A stretch of DNA of 64,000 nucleotides from Peromyscus leucopus (GCF_004664715.2 NC_051073.1:61799379-61863378), one strand, 5' to 3'. Positions 1 through 14,800 are shown, counted from the first letter of the stretch. Notes: generated from the sequence alone by a model not told the origin. Made by a program: numbers and translations.

Positions 1-827
1 GCCCCCTGCTGGTGCCATGGTGCTGGTGCTGTCGTAGTTCATTGATCGCGCTGAGTAAAGTTTTGCATCCCTCTCACACACAGGGGTCTCTTAGGTGCGA
101 GACTCAATAAATAGCTTTACTTACAACATCCTTGCATGTGTCACTCATCTACAAAAGTCTCAGGGGCTGGAACCTTGCAGGTGGAAGATCCGTTTCTTTG
201 CACAGACCAGATCATCCACCACTGGTCCTTCAACAAGGCTGCCTGGTAATTTGCCTGAATGAGGCTTTAAAGGGTACAGTTAATACAGAGGCCCGCAGCT
301 GGTAAGGGTTCTGAGCAGGAATAACTGTGGCGTGCTCAACCCTGAATGAGAACTCTGTACCGCAGCCCCTCCCCCACGAGGGAACACCGCAGAAGAGAAA
401 CAGAAAGATGATCAGGGCCATTGAGGGAAATGGCTATAAAAAGTGTCTCCTGGGCACGCGGCGGAATTGCCTTCATGATTTCACAGCAGCGGTGGCTGTG
501 ACCAAGCCAGTCAAAACGGCCAACATAGACGGGAGAAAGGCTCGAAACCCACTCTTAGCTGAGCAGCCTTGGCCACTGAGGGCTGCTGAAGTAGGGAAGA
601 GTCGGTGGTCCCCAGGAAATGGCCCCCTGGCCGTCTGCCTGTGCTCCAGGACCGCCCTGCACAGACCCATGCACATGGACAACACTGATTGGACTCAGTG
701 GCCTGTGAAAAGAGGAGATGACGTTGGGAATGGGGTATGGCAGGGAGTCCTGGAAGAGTTGAAGAGGGAGTAGGGTGATATGATCAAAATAAATAGTATA
801 TATGTATACAGTTCTCAAAGAATGAAT

Positions 828-829
<2 letters not shown>

Positions 830-879
<50 letters not shown>
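830..879. repeat. (TG)n microsatellite
   Basis: Uninterrupted TG dinucleotide run of about 25 units in a Kalrn intron. Confidence 0.97.
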
Positions 880-884
<5 letters not shown>

Positions 885-887
885 AAA

Positions 888-975
888 TGCCAGCCAGACG
901 TAATGGCACATGCCTGTAACCCCAGCTGTTCGGAAAGCTGAGGCAGAAGAAGCCCTAGTTCAAAAGTCTGCCCTC
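888..975 (+). repeat. Old B1-like SINE fragment
   Basis: Degenerate match to the 7SL-derived B1 left end (gcctgtaaccccagc, then aggcagaag). The 3' half is lost or unrecognisable. Confidence 0.5.
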
Positions 976-2646
976 AACATTTTGGTAAGGCTTTATATCA
1001 AAATTTTAAGTAAATCAATTTACAAAGTTGTAGGGCATCATACTTTCTGAACACACACAAAGCTGTGGGTATAGTTCCCAGTACACACTTCCTTGCTCTA
1101 AACGCCTGCACACTACCTCACCCCAATCCACACAGAAGCTCTTGACTGATTTCTGTCTTTAAATGACCTCAGGCAAGGAGTGGGGACCACTGAATTAAAG
1201 GAGCTCAGGGTGCCTCTCGAAGTTGGCCATTTTCAGACTAATGGAGGGGACTGCATAAGCCGGAGTCTCCTTCCACACAGTTCCAGGATTAGCATTGCCA
1301 GGGTACCTACAGCCCATGTCGTGGAAAACCTGTGTGTCGACGGGCAGGCAGTGTGCAAAGGGGAACCCCCAGAAGGAAATAGCATCTTTCCAGAGGGCTC
1401 CTGCACATCCCTCTGTATGAGAGCGCACAGAAACTGAGTGTGCTCACAGGAGGCAGGGACAGATACTGGGAGCGCCACCCACCCACGTGCTTTTCTTTCT
1501 GGAAGGCAAGTGAGTCTTCCACCCCAGGTAGAAGGAAAAAATTTTGCATGACCGAGTAGTAGAGGTCTACCTTAACCCCAGACTGCTCAGCACAAGCAAG
1601 GCAGTTAGAACGTCACATCTTTGTCTGAATAGAAACCGAGACCTCCTCACTCATCAAGCACCAGGCTAGCACTTGGCATATAAAACTGTACTTATCTTTG
1701 TGATAGCAAGGCACACTAGGTGTTAATTTCTTTTCCATTTGATAGTGAAGGAAATTAATACTAATCAGTACTAAGTAGAGAGCATGCGGCCACATAGAAC
1801 GAACAGGTGACAACTTCCTCGTTTTACCAAAGCTTGAGCCTTTTCACAAGCCAGATTCTTATGATCTGGACTTGCCTGTGACTAGGGAGAGGCGATACAA
1901 AGCGGCGGGTGGGCGCAGACCACAGTGAGCAGCCTCTTGAGAATGGATAACTTTCCAGAAAGGCTAGAGTGACCTCCTTTAGACGATCTAGGTGTTCTGG
2001 GACATGCAGGGCACATTACGTGGACTGCCACTTTCTCCTCAGACCAGCCATGGAACCCGAGAAATCATTTGATGGGCTTGAATCTTCCTTTGCTCCCTTG
2101 AGTAGCACAAACCTCAGGAGTCTGTCCATCCCCTGTGGGGACCAGGGCCACAGAGGTGGGACTGGGACCAGATAGACAGTTGGGCACTACTGCTTTTACT
2201 TCAACCAGGAAGCTCTGGTTAATGCCAAATAGGGATGGAAAGGGACCTCTGGGAGGAAGCCACTGGGGAGGTTCACTTCAGTGCCCCTGCTGGCTCGCTC
2301 CCATGTCTTTTGTTTCTGCCAGAAATTTGTGGGGGAAACCGTTGCTATGGTATTGATTGAGGGCATGTCGACTGGGAGGGGTGTGGAAGAAAGGGCATCA
2401 GGAAGGAAGGGAGAACGGTGGCCACAGCCTGCCCAGTGGCCACCTTAGACCGGAAGTAATCCTGTGTCCTTTGGTGGTGAAGAGGGTGTCTATGACTGTG
2501 GTCATCCACAACAGCCCAGGGACAGGGTGGGCTCCTGGTGGCATTGCCCCAACCGGTCCTTGCTTTTGACTCGGGGAAAGTCTATTATTTTCTCTGAGCT
2601 GGAAAGCCTCAAGCAATTTTTCTGTTCTTTTGTGTGTGTTTTTCAG

Positions 2647-2674
2647 ATCTTAAATCCAAATTTCATCCAAGAAG
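2647..2674 (+). CDS. Kalrn: Kalrn microexon (28 bp)
   Basis: The exon lies between tttttcag and gtgagt and encodes ILNPNFIQE plus one base. That base joins the next exon to make Val (G|TG). At 28 bp it is a microexon leading into the Ig domain. The peptide matches the linker of human kalirin as remembered, and the phase fits the next exon exactly. Confidence 0.9.
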
Positions 2675-4252
2675 GTGAGTTTTTAAAGGGGATAGAATTG
2701 AGAATGTGGGGCTCGGCTACATAAATTATATCTGGCTTTAAGGGAGGGACTTAGAGTAATGGTGATGTGCCTCTGTATTAATTAAGATAATTAATTAAGA
2801 TAAACTGTTAAGTGAAGAGTGAAGCATGTAATATGTGAAGGGGGTTTCTGTTTTGACTGAATAAAGGAAAAATATGTTTGTGTAAAGCCCAAAGACTGTT
2901 TAGCGAAATGTTCTCAAGTGCTACCTTTGCATTATGCCATCATGGAGCTTTCTCCTCTTCTGCCCTGTTTCTAATTTTGCCGTAAAATAGAGGGGCACAA
3001 AGGTGGCCGTGGTGGCGCACGCCTTCAATCCCAGCACTGGGAGGCAGAGGCAGGCAGATCTGTCTGAGTTTGCAGCCAGCCTCGTCTACAGAGTGAGTTT
3101 CTCATAAAGAGAAGTGCACACTGATTAGACAATGGTAGACTTGAGGGTCATTGGAATCATGATGTCCGTCTCTGGGGGTGAGAGTATTACATCTAAAATG
3201 GCTACTATTATAAATCTGTTGTGAGTAATGTGAATGTGTATCCATTCAATTGCAGTGGCCCCAGAATTCCTTGTGCCCTTGGTAGATGTGACCTGCTTGC
3301 TTGGAGACACGGTGATACTACAGTGCAAAGTCTGTGGGCGGCCGAAGCCCACCATCACCTGGAAGGGTCCAGACCAGAACATCCTAGACACTGACAACAG
3401 TTCAGCCACATACACCATCTCCTCCTGGTAAGTGGATCACACAGCACCTGAGCCCAGAGCACCCGGAGGCTGGATTCTGGGTGACATTCTCTCCAGATTA
3501 CTGGTCACCCCCAAAGTTCTGTCCTAGTGTTTATTCCAGATCACACACTTGGCCTTGATCAGGAGAGAGACTGAGTTAAAAACATGGGTGGCTCAGCTTC
3601 CCATATCAGAACATCCGGTGTTCAAGTCTTGGGCACAGCCTCAGCTGTCCATTCTGCAGCTGGCCCCTTAGCCTGAGCTTCTGGTTTAGTGCCAGCGTGC
3701 ATTGTGTGTGCTGCCCAGCACCAGATGGACACACCTGAGGCTAACAGGAACCATCTAGAAACACTCTGTGCTGGACCTACAGTAAACAAATACAGCATTG
3801 TCCTTTAAATCACAGGCCAAGCCTGAACCATAGATATAAAATGTTCCTGGGGCCCCTGCCTTTTAGCCACCCTTATTAGATGATCAGTCTGTCAAGGACC
3901 CCCAGGGAGATCTGTCAGAAGTACTGAAAGCTGACTAACACCCTGGAATGCTTCATGCCCATCAGGAAGCTTAGAGATAGGGATGTGATTCATTCCTTAC
4001 CTAAGAACTATTTTACGAGAAGTGGGGGAAGGCGCGTTCCAAAATGTAAGGTGCTTCCACACTAAAACTCTGCTTGATTGGCAGCCTCCCAGCCATTCTA
4101 ACTTGTCCCCCACCCCCACAGGAACTCTGAGCATCACTGGGCATTGCTGCTTACAGTGGACAAGCAATACTAAACTCTAATGGCTCATCTGTCACTTAGG
4201 AAATGCCTAGAATCACGCACATTTCATTGATTGGCTTAAATTGTTTGTGAGT

Positions 4253-4304
<52 letters not shown>

Positions 4305-5873
4305 AGAGGAGGGGGTGGTGCCTTCTATGGTAGTTCCAGAAGAGATGCCTGGTCAGGTCATAAAACTTCATGGACCTGAGCAACTGCTCAGGTATGAGGG
4401 TCATTGTTTGACCATGAAGATCTCAGAACATGTCACACCTCCAGGGATGCTGTGTTAGTTAGTTACCTTTCTGTTGCTGTGAAGAGACACCATGACCAAG
4501 GAAACTTATAGGACAAAGCATTCGATTTGGAGCTCATAAAAGCTCCATTTGGAAGCTCTACTACCTTGTAGAGGGTACTAGAATCCATGACCCTCATGGC
4601 AGGGAGCATGGCAGCAGGCAGGCAGGCATGGCTCTGGAGCAGTAGCTGAGAGCTCACATCTGATCCACAAGCAAGAGGCAGAGAGATGGAGACTGGGCCT
4701 GGTGTGGCTTTTGAAACCTGAAAGCTCACCCTCAGGGACACACCTCCTCCAACAAGGCCACACCTTCTAATCCTTTCCAAGCAGTTCCACCAACTAGGGA
4801 TCAAACATTCAAATCTATGAGCCTATTGGAGCCATCCTCATTCAAAACACCACAGAGAGAGAGGACTGACTTCCCTGTAATTTAACTCTTTCAGAGCAGT
4901 TCCTTCCATGAGGTGTTTCTGAACCCCATTCTGGGGCAAGTGAGAAAGTTACCATTTAGGTGGGGAATTTACCCTTCCTTGGATCACTTTGTGAGTGTGT
5001 ACATGTGTGTATGAGTGTGTTTGCTCACCTAGACATGTGCACTTGGAGACCAGAGGTCCACTTCAAGTGTCTTCATCTCTTGCTTTTTACCTGGAGTTTA
5101 CTGTTTCAGCTGGACTGGCTAGCCAGTAGTCTCTGGATCTGCCTGCTCTCCAACCCACCCAGTTCTGGGGTCACAGGCACACGCTGCACCCAACCTGTCA
5201 CTAACTCAGATGCTGATGCTTGTACAACAAGCACATTGTCCATAGAGTCATCTCCCCAGGCACCTACTTAATCATTTTAGGGATCCCACGTGTAAGACTT
5301 GAAATATGTAAACCTTTCCATTATTTAGTCTGTTTTATCATTTGTTACTGACTTTGAGATTGAAGCTATTTCAGCACAAGGCTACTTGTGTAATGTACTC
5401 ATAATGACATTGTAAACCAGTAGGCTATAGGGTGTTATTTATTTTTAATTCATCTATTATTCCTATTCTATTCCTTATATTTACACAAATTTGGGCAAAG
5501 AGAACAGCCAGAAAATATTTTCCTCACATAGTAAATTAAGAATAGAGAGTTTAGCCAGGCGGGGATGGCATACACCTTTAATCCCAGCACTCGGGAGGCA
5601 GAGCCAGATAGATCTCTGTGAGTTCAAGGCCAGCCTGGTCTACAGAGTGAGATCCAGGCCAGCCACCAAAACTAACACAGAGAAACCCTGTCTTGAAAAA
5701 CCAAAAAAGGTCTGGAAAGATGGCTCAGAGGTTAAGAGCACTGGCTGCTCTTCCAGAGGTCATGAGTTCAATTCCCAGCAACCACATGGCGGCTCACAAC
5801 CATCTATAATGAGATCTGGTGCCCTCTTCTGGCCTGCAGGCTTTCATGCAGGCAGAATATTGTATGAACACAA

Positions 5874-5916
<43 letters not shown>

Positions 5917-6335
5917 ATCTTAAAAAAGAACCCCCCCCAAAAAAAAGAAGAAGAATAGAGAACTTAATTGAATAGTGCAACGAAGTACGCACACACCTCC
6001 TGTCACCCTCCTCAAATGAAATGAACGGAACCTAAATTCATAAATGGCTAGCCTTGTGGATAGAGGTAGGTGAACTGGGGGCATGTACTCTCATGTCTGG
6101 GCACCATGAACCAAGCGGGTGGCATCTTACCTGTCCCTCAACTGTCTCCTCACTGGAGTCTGAAGGAGATCCATTTAATGTCCTAGTGATTCTGGAGATA
6201 TCACCCTCAAGATCTGCAACCTGATGCCCCAAGACAGCGGGATTTATACCTGCATAGCAACAAACGACCACGGCGCTGCGTCCACGTCGGCCACAGTTAA
6301 GGTGCAAGGTATGCTGTGTGCGCTAGTGCCCCCCC

Positions 6336-6390
<55 letters not shown>

Positions 6391-9293
6391 TTTTAAAGTT
6401 AAACCTTAACTATAGCAAAAACACAACAATAAAACTTAGCATCTCAACCACTTTTAAGCGGAGAACTCAGTGGCACTGAGGACACACCCACTGGTTTGTG
6501 GTCACCACCGCCACCCATCCACATAACTCTCTCATCATCTGTTCCTATTGAACAATGACTCCAGATTCCTCCTCCCCACTTCCCTGGCTGCCCGCGTTCT
6601 CCCTCCCCTATTCCTGCCTCCAAGAATTCACATTGGTCATTTTAAGTGAGAATGACCAGGCACCCTGAGACCCTGACCTCGTGGGAAGAAAGATCCCTCG
6701 TCAAATTCTAAAGCAAAACCCAGGCCGATGGGAAGAGCAACATGCCTAAGAGCTCCTACTCAATCCTCCAGTGTGGTTCCTGACCAGCTTTCCCCGTGTG
6801 TGGCGTTTAATTGAAGGAGGTTGTCGGGCCGCAGGACCCATCTCAGGTCCCATCTCTAGGCCTCTCTTGGGCCTGGAGAAAGGTGCGCTACTTGGACAAG
6901 GTTATGCGCCAGATTTGAGTCAGGTTTGCATGTTTCTAGTGCTCCGTGCTACTGTGATGTGCAACTCGAGTTCTGAGAAGCGGCCCCGCCCTGCTGTCTG
7001 TCTCCACAGGTGTTCCCGCAGCCCCCAACCGCCCCATCGCCCAGGAGAGGAGCTGCACCTCCGTCATCCTCCGCTGGCTGCCCCCGGTCAGCACCGGGAA
7101 CTGCACGATTTCGGGGTACACGGTGGAGTACCGCGAGGAAGGTGTGTAGCGCTGCTCTTCTTCTGTGTTTGCCTCTCCTCGGGAGGTCTAACCTGAGACT
7201 TCATATATATCCTCCAGTTCACCGCAATCAGCCTGGCTTTGTGCACCCTGGGAGCTTAGCGCAGAAGCCTGGGGCCGGGCTGCAGCTGCCTGCCGGTCCA
7301 CAGGGAAACCTCCCCGGGGCAGCCACTAGGGGGCAATGTGTTTTCACTGCATTGTCCTGCTTACCCTGCTCAATCACACAGATGGGGTGGAGGGAGGGGG
7401 GGGGTGGCAACAGAGCCCATTTTACAGACAGGAAGCTAAAGCGTAAAGAAACACAAGGCGGTAGTTAATAGGGGGCTCTGGCTAGTCTGTGGTTTTTCTC
7501 CCAGAACAGAAACCGTAGTAGGATGGTCAGAGCTCTACCCCTCCACCACCAGATAAAATCTATAGCATGTATACATACATGATCTTTAATCGTGAGGAAA
7601 GAAGGAAGGAAGGAAGGAGGGAGGGAGGGAGGGAGTTAGTTAATTAGTTTAAGCCAGGTGTGGTGGTGCACGCCTTGGGTCCTAACTCGCACTCGGAAGG
7701 TATTGGCAGGTGATTCTCCCTGAGTTCAAAGCCAAACCTGGTCTACAGAGTGACTGACCTAGGTCAGCTAGGGCTACATAGTGAGACCCTGTCTCGGTAA
7801 TAATAAAATCATCATAATAAATAATAACAACAACAATAATAATAATAATGTTTTAAAAAGTGCTTCCAGGCAGTTGGTGCTTGTCGTAACACAGCTCCGA
7901 ACCACATCCCGACTTACCCAATTGAAGGGAAAGCACCTGCTTGCCCACCCCCTGCTTGCCCACCCCCACCACCCCATGCCCGCCCCCACCCTCCCACCCC
8001 CGCTTGCCCCCCACTGCTTTCCGTTACTATCATTATCTTCATTCTTCTCCCTGTGAATCGGGAGCTGTGCCGTTATGAGACTCTTTATTTCCGCCTGTTT
8101 CTGAAGCTGCCTGCAGCAGGGTGTGGAGGGCCAGCGTGGGTGTCACGCTGAGCCTGGGGACCTGCTTCACTCATGTCCGTGTTCTCTTGGAATCTAAGCC
8201 TCGTAGACAAACCGCTTAGTGTTTCTGAGGCCCTCCCTCTTCCTCCGTCCAGTAAGATCAGTGCCCCCTTCTCCGCCGGGTTTCTGTGAACTGTAGCTAG
8301 AGTGAAAGAATTGTGCCATGCCCTGGAGTATTTTCACATGCACATATGCTCCCATTCATGCTCAATTTTGTTTCAGTTTCCAGGGGCATGTTTTCTCTCC
8401 TTTGGTTACTGACTTGTATTTTCTTCTAGCCCGATCAAGCTGCCACACGTTCCCATGTAGAGTTGGAGCTAGGTCTTCAATGTGCACGTTTGAGATGGGA
8501 TGGAGTTCATAGGCCAACTTCTTGCACAGCCTTCATTTAATGTTATTTAGGAAACTGGGCCTAACCCCCCCCCCCAACATTGGACCGCGGACTTTCAGAG
8601 CCTGACAACGACCACACTGTTCTTTGAACTGATTCTGTCCATTCTCCCATCCTTGTTTGCTGAAGGCCTTTGAAACAATGTCTCTTAAACTCTCTCCTTT
8701 TCCTTGGAACTGCGCCCCTAGGTTCCCAGGTCTGGCAGCAGTCTGTCGCTTCGACCTTGGACACTTACCTCGTCATTGAAGACCTTAGTCCTGGATGCCC
8801 TTATCAGTTCCGGGTCAGTGCCAGCAACCCTTGGGGAATCAGCCTTCCCAGTGAAGCCTCGGAGTTTGTGCGCCTTCCAGAGTACGGTGAGTCCCAGCAA
8901 GGTCCGGACCGCCAGCCAGCAAAAGCATGCTAGTCAAAAAATCATCGGCCTCTCTGACCCCCACGGGAGGTGACCTGGGGCTGCATGGCAGCTTCCATCA
9001 GGTCACCTCTGAGAGACCGATGGAGTGTCTCCAGGAGGTCTATCGGAGCCAACATTAGCTCTACCACCATTGCTGGCCCTCGGCATTTTGGGGTTCCTCG
9101 GGGGAACTCGAGGGACAGGCAGGAGAGACCTGTGTCCCAGGGTGCTTTCTGGCTCTGGCCCTTCTCTCAGACCTCTTATGGAATTGACAGTCTGTTTTCC
9201 CCTGGGTGCCTCTGGCAGGCCTCTGTAAAACAGAGAGATGTGCTAGCAACTTAAAACGAGAGGAATACACTACCAGATGAAACGCTGATATTT

Positions 9294-9330
<37 letters not shown>

Positions 9331-10006
9331 ACCCCCGCTTCCAGAATTTAGTTTCCAACATGGATCTGTTTTATCTCCATAAAATAGAAATTGACTAAGA
9401 CATATATGTAACTAACTAGAAATGGATATTTTGCCCACCTTGCCCTCTGACCCACCTACTCTGCCCGTCTTGATCCTGTAGGCATTTTAAAAGAGGAAAT
9501 TTGCTGGTCTGAAGAGATACCCATTGGTGACACTCTAGGCAGTGCACAGAAGTGACGTGTGTATGCTGAGGACAAGACAGGAAAGGGTGGGAGTGTCACC
9601 CTACTAAGAAAGCAGCAGACTTGTGTCCCTGTGGGTTCAAGGAAGTCTAGAGTCCCCATAGGGCCTTGGCCAAAAATGCCCGCAGTCTCAGGTCATGGCC
9701 AGCCCAGACAGTGCCTGCCAGTGACCTTGACTTGTTCTCACAGGCGTGTGAGAAAACCTCACAGGCGTGGAAAACCTTGGCCCTGGATCCATCCATACAT
9801 CCTCAAAATTCATTGTGGGCATGTCACCAGCTCAGGTTCTGGGAGAGCTGAGGTGACTGACCAGTGTGGAGTCTAAAACATTGAGTTGCTGATATGGGTT
9901 CCCTTCTTTCCAAGCCACCAACTCAGTGTGGCTTGGGATGGCCACCATTTTTGTTCTGTTACTTCTAAGACCGGACGGATCCCCAGCAGACAATACAAAT
10001 CCCTAT

Positions 10007-10051
<45 letters not shown>

Positions 10052-11800
10052 GAGAATTAACACGTCATACAAGGTCAAGCTGAATCTCCAAATCACCCAC
10101 AAGAACCAATTGTGGATGAAGTTGAATTATCCCATATACAGGGTAAACTTGCCCAAGGCTGAGGACAGTGGTGCCAGGCAGAGAAATCTCTAGAAGGCTT
10201 TGCTCACAAGTGTTTCCTTTTTTCTTCTGTGACATTCAGCTTGTTCATTCTCTCTGCGTCCTCCGTGATCCTCATTTTCACTGGCTTTTCTCCTTCTTCA
10301 AAGTGCTCTCATTCCCCCTTTCTACGTTTTCTCTATCGTTCTGTGACGCTACATTTCTGATCGTGTCCCGTGTTCTCCCTTTGTTTGAGGAGCTGACAGA
10401 GAGTGTCTGTCTGACCCTCCCATATCAGTTCCCCTCAGACATTTTAAAAATAACATTCCAGAGCATCACAGCCTTTTCCCACTGGGAGGTCTCCATATTT
10501 GTCATAGGAATGGGCTATTTCCCTTGGCTTATTATGCTGGATTGTCTTTGTAAAGCTTTGCTTTCTTTTCATGTGACATCTACAATGTCACTTGTGGATT
10601 CTCCCTCTCCCAAAGATGCAGCTGCTGATGGTGCCACCATTTCTTGGAAGGAGAATTTTGATTCTGCTTATACTGAACTGAACGAGATTGGCAGGTAAGG
10701 AAGGATACCAGCCACCTCTCAACAGAAGAATGATCAGTTTGGTTTTGTTGGTCTTTCTTTTTTTAAAAAAAAAAAAATGGATTTTTGAGACAGTGTTTCT
10801 TTGTGTATCCCTGGCTGTCCTGAAACTCGCTCTGTAGACCAGGCTGGCCTTGAACTCACAGAGATCCGCCTGCCTCTATCTCCCGAGTGCTGGGATTAAA
10901 GGTGTGTACCACCACTGTCCCAGCTGATGTTTCTATCTTGTGTAGATGCATTCTCTCTGTAGATGGAAAACAGCTAGTGTGTTCCTGGGACTTTTCTATT
11001 ATTCTTTTTCTTTAACTAAGTTGGAAGCTAGCCTCATCCACTCTTAGCCTTTCATTTTCTAATATAAGATTTTAAGACTCCAATTTTTCCTAAAAATGTA
11101 ATTTTAGCTACATGTCCCAAGTTTGATATATGATATTTTCTCTTTTATTTAAGTTTTATTTATTTATTACATATACAGTGTTCTGTCTACATGCCAAAAG
11201 AGGGCACCAGATCTCATTATACATGATTGTGAGCCACCATGTGGTTGCTGGGAATTGAACTCAGGACCTTTGGAAGAGCATCCAGTGCTCTTCACCTCTG
11301 AGCCGTCTCTCCAGCCCTGATATATGATATTTTCATTATCATTGTTTCTAGGTTTTTTTTTTAACTATAGTTTAGTTTTTGAGCCAACTATAATGGGTTA
11401 CAAATTACATAAAATGCTTTAATATGTATGAGATTTTAAATTATATTTTGTTACTCATTTCTAATTTCATTGCACTGTGGTCAAAGAACTTGTTCAGACT
11501 TCCTCTGTGGGTAAAACATACCAAAATTTTGTAAAAAAAAAAAAAAAAAAAAAAAGTCTTATGTATTCAGGCTTAGTGGCTAAGAGCACTGGCTGCTCTT
11601 CCAGAGGACATGGATTCAATTCCTAGCACCCACATGGCAGCTCACAACCATCTGTGACTCTAGTCCCAAGGGTTCTAACACTCTCTTCTAGCCTCTGGGA
11701 GCATGGCACACACATGATGCACAGACATAAATGTAAGCAAAATAGCCATACACATAAAATAAAAATAAAGGAGAATTTTGAAAGTTTCATGTATTCATTT

Positions 11801-11837
<37 letters not shown>

Positions 11838-14800
11838 CGAGACAGGTTTCTCTGTGTAGGTTTGCCTTTCTGAGCTCATTGTAGCCAGCTGGCTCAAACT
11901 CACAGAGATCCGCTGCTCTGCTCCGAGTGCTGGGATTAAAGGCGTGCGCCACCACCCGGCTTTACTTTCTTTTTTAAATGAATTTTATTTATATGTATGA
12001 CTATTTTGCCTGCACGTATATCTGAGCACCACATACATGCCTGGTCCCTGCAGAGACCAGAAGAGGATGTTGGATCTCCTGGAATTGGAGATAGGATAGT
12101 TATGAGCTACCACATGCGTGCTGGGAACTGAACATTGGTCTTCTGTAAGAACAACGGTGCTCTTAACTACTGAGCCATTCTCCAGCTCCATCATTGTGTA
12201 TGGAAGTATATTCTTCTTGGAAAAGAAAATAAACCCATTTGTACTGTTCAAAATGGCATAAAAATAACTTGACTAAAAAAAATATTCTAGTTGACATTTG
12301 GCATCTCAAAGAACCCTAGGATGCTGAGGAAGGAGAGTTGGCTTTTAAAAAAATATATATTATTATAATTAAAAGTATAAAAGGAAGGCTTTCTTTTTAT
12401 TTTGTTATATTTAGGATGTATGTGTATGTATTATGTGGGGTGTGTGCACACGTGCCCCTGTGTGGAGGTGAGAGAACAGTTTGTGGAATCGGTGCTCTCC
12501 TGATTTTCTGTGAACTCTAGGCACCAAGCTCAGACTGTTAGGCCTATCTCTTCAGACAGCAGGTGCCTTATCCACTGAGCCAAACCACTGGTCCCAGAAG
12601 GAAAGCGCTCTCTTTTGTTTTTATTTCATGAGTACGGCTAAGTGCCTGCGTGTATATACCTGCATCTCATGTGGGTCTGGTGTCTGAAGAGTCCAGAAGA
12701 AGGTGTCAGATACCTTGGAACTGGATGCTCGAAATCCAACCCAGGTCCTAACCTATCCCTCCAGGCCCAGAAAGATGTCTAATACTGCTTGACAGCGCTT
12801 CTTCAAATGCTTGGGGCCAGAAATATTTTTGCACTAAGGATTTTGAGGAACGTGTACATGTACACAGTGAGATGTCTTTAGGAGGGAACCCAAGTCCAAA
12901 AAAATGTGCCCATATTTCACGCACAGCTCTGCTATGTCTAGTGAACCTGCATTTTAACTGTCACTCATCATGTGAAGTCAGGTATGGAACTTTCCACGGT
13001 GTTCTCATGTCTGCACTCAAAAGGTGTCAGATGTTAGGGCATTTTGGATTTTGGATTTTTGGATTAGGGACACTCAACCTGTAAGATGTTACTGTCTTGG
13101 CGATTCCAGTGAGCATGTTCACGTGCATGCGCACACGAGTATGCTTGAGCATGCACACATACCCTATAACATATTCTGGCAAATGACGCCCTGCTGACTG
13201 GTGGACCTTGGTAAACTTTTTCCCCTTTTGTCTCTCAGAGGCCGTTTCTCTATTGTAAAGAAATGCATTCACAAAGCTACCCGCAAGGATGTTGCTGTGA
13301 AATTTGTGAGCAAAAAAATGAAGAAGAAGGAGCAGGCTGCCCATGAGGCTGCCCTGCTTCAGCACCTGCAGCATCCCCAGTACGTCACTCTCCACGACAC
13401 CTACGAGTCCCCCACGTCCTACATCCTGATTTTGGAACTGTGAGTACAGGGATCATATCTCTAGTGTGGTCCGCCTCTGCCTGGGTTATCCATTGCCTGC
13501 AATTAATGGGAAAAGAGTCACGTTTTGCACCGTGATTTATGGTGTACAAAGGGCTACATGAGCCATATGCTCTTTCGCCTCCTGTTTTATATAAATGTAG
13601 GTGCCATTCTACAGACTAGACAATCAAGACTAGAGAAGGTCTTTAAAGTTAGCTCTACAAAAGTATGGTTGGAGAAATGGGCCTTGAACCCACATCTTCT
13701 CACTCCACTTTTCCGTATTTTTCTAAGTTTTATTTCGTTTTTTTTTTTATATTTGTGGGGTACAGTGTTTCATTGCATATATACACTGTGTGATCATCAA
13801 ATCAGGATGTTAATATATCCATCACCTTAAACATCCATCATTTCTTTGTGATAAAAACATTTTTTAAAAAACTTCTCTAGCTATTTGAAATGCATTAACA
13901 GTTCATATTGTTAACTATAGTCACCATACTATAGACTAGATCACCAGAACTTATTTCTTTCCCCTAGCTGTAATCTGTGCTCATTTCTCACTTGCATTTT
14001 CGTTTTATCCCTATTGTGTGCTCTCAGGCTTGGCTGACATTTAAGAAGGGTTTACTAGTAGAAGGCTGATGGACAGGAGTGGAGTTGGAATGAGAGGGGT
14101 TTGTCTACAAATCAATAGCCACAACACTACCCTATTCTTTCGTGGTAGAATTTTCCCTCCAAGATATTCCAGGAATGACAGATTATCTAGATAATAAATA
14201 TAGAAAGACATAGCTCTTATCCTTTGAGGCCGTAAGTCCAACAGTTAAGAACAAGAAATAGCTGGGCAGTGGTGGCACATGCCTTTGATCCCAGCACTGG
14301 GGAGGCAGAGACAGGTGGATTTCTGTGAGTTTGAGGCCGGCCTGGTCTATAAAGTAAGTTCTAGGACAGCCAGAGAGAGCTACGCAGAGAAACCCTGCCT
14401 CAAAAATCAAACAAACAAAAAAGACCAAGAGATAAATAATACTTTAACTATGGCATGGGAAATGCTAGGAATCATACACTAGACAGAGCTGTGAGAACAC
14501 ACAACGGTGCTCTGTTGGATGTGACTGTCACAGAAGATGTGTGAGAAGCCAGGCCTGAGCAGAACCACGAGCTGAATCTTGCTCTGCTGTGGGTCTCCTG
14601 TAGTGGTCGGTAGGGACTGCTGGTGGAACCCTCCTTGTCCAGGCAATTGAGATGTTGAGTCTCTGGTCTAGGAAGGATGCAGACTAGGGAACAGCCCAAG
14701 ACGGGTGGGGCGGCTGATGCTTTGTGGGTTTGGAGCAGCGTTGCTGCGAATCCCTCCTAACTTGTTCCAAGGGCCTCTGGGAGTTGCACGTAATGAACCC

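Larger units (their letters stand above)
1..2646 (+). other. Kalrn: Kalrn intron upstream of the 28-bp exon
   Basis: No exon is recognised here. The stretch holds a (TG)n run, an old SINE fragment and otherwise unassigned sequence. The start (1-160) includes an AATAAA inside 'actcaataaatag', which could be the end of an old LTR or nothing. Open frames at 327-773 and 1180-1437 have no recognisable domain and I do not call them genes. Confidence 0.6.

Noticed and set aside
10168..10698. 176-residue open frame overlapping a Kalrn exon
   Set aside because: Only its last 79 nt are coding (exon 10616-10694). The rest is intron read-through with no domain.
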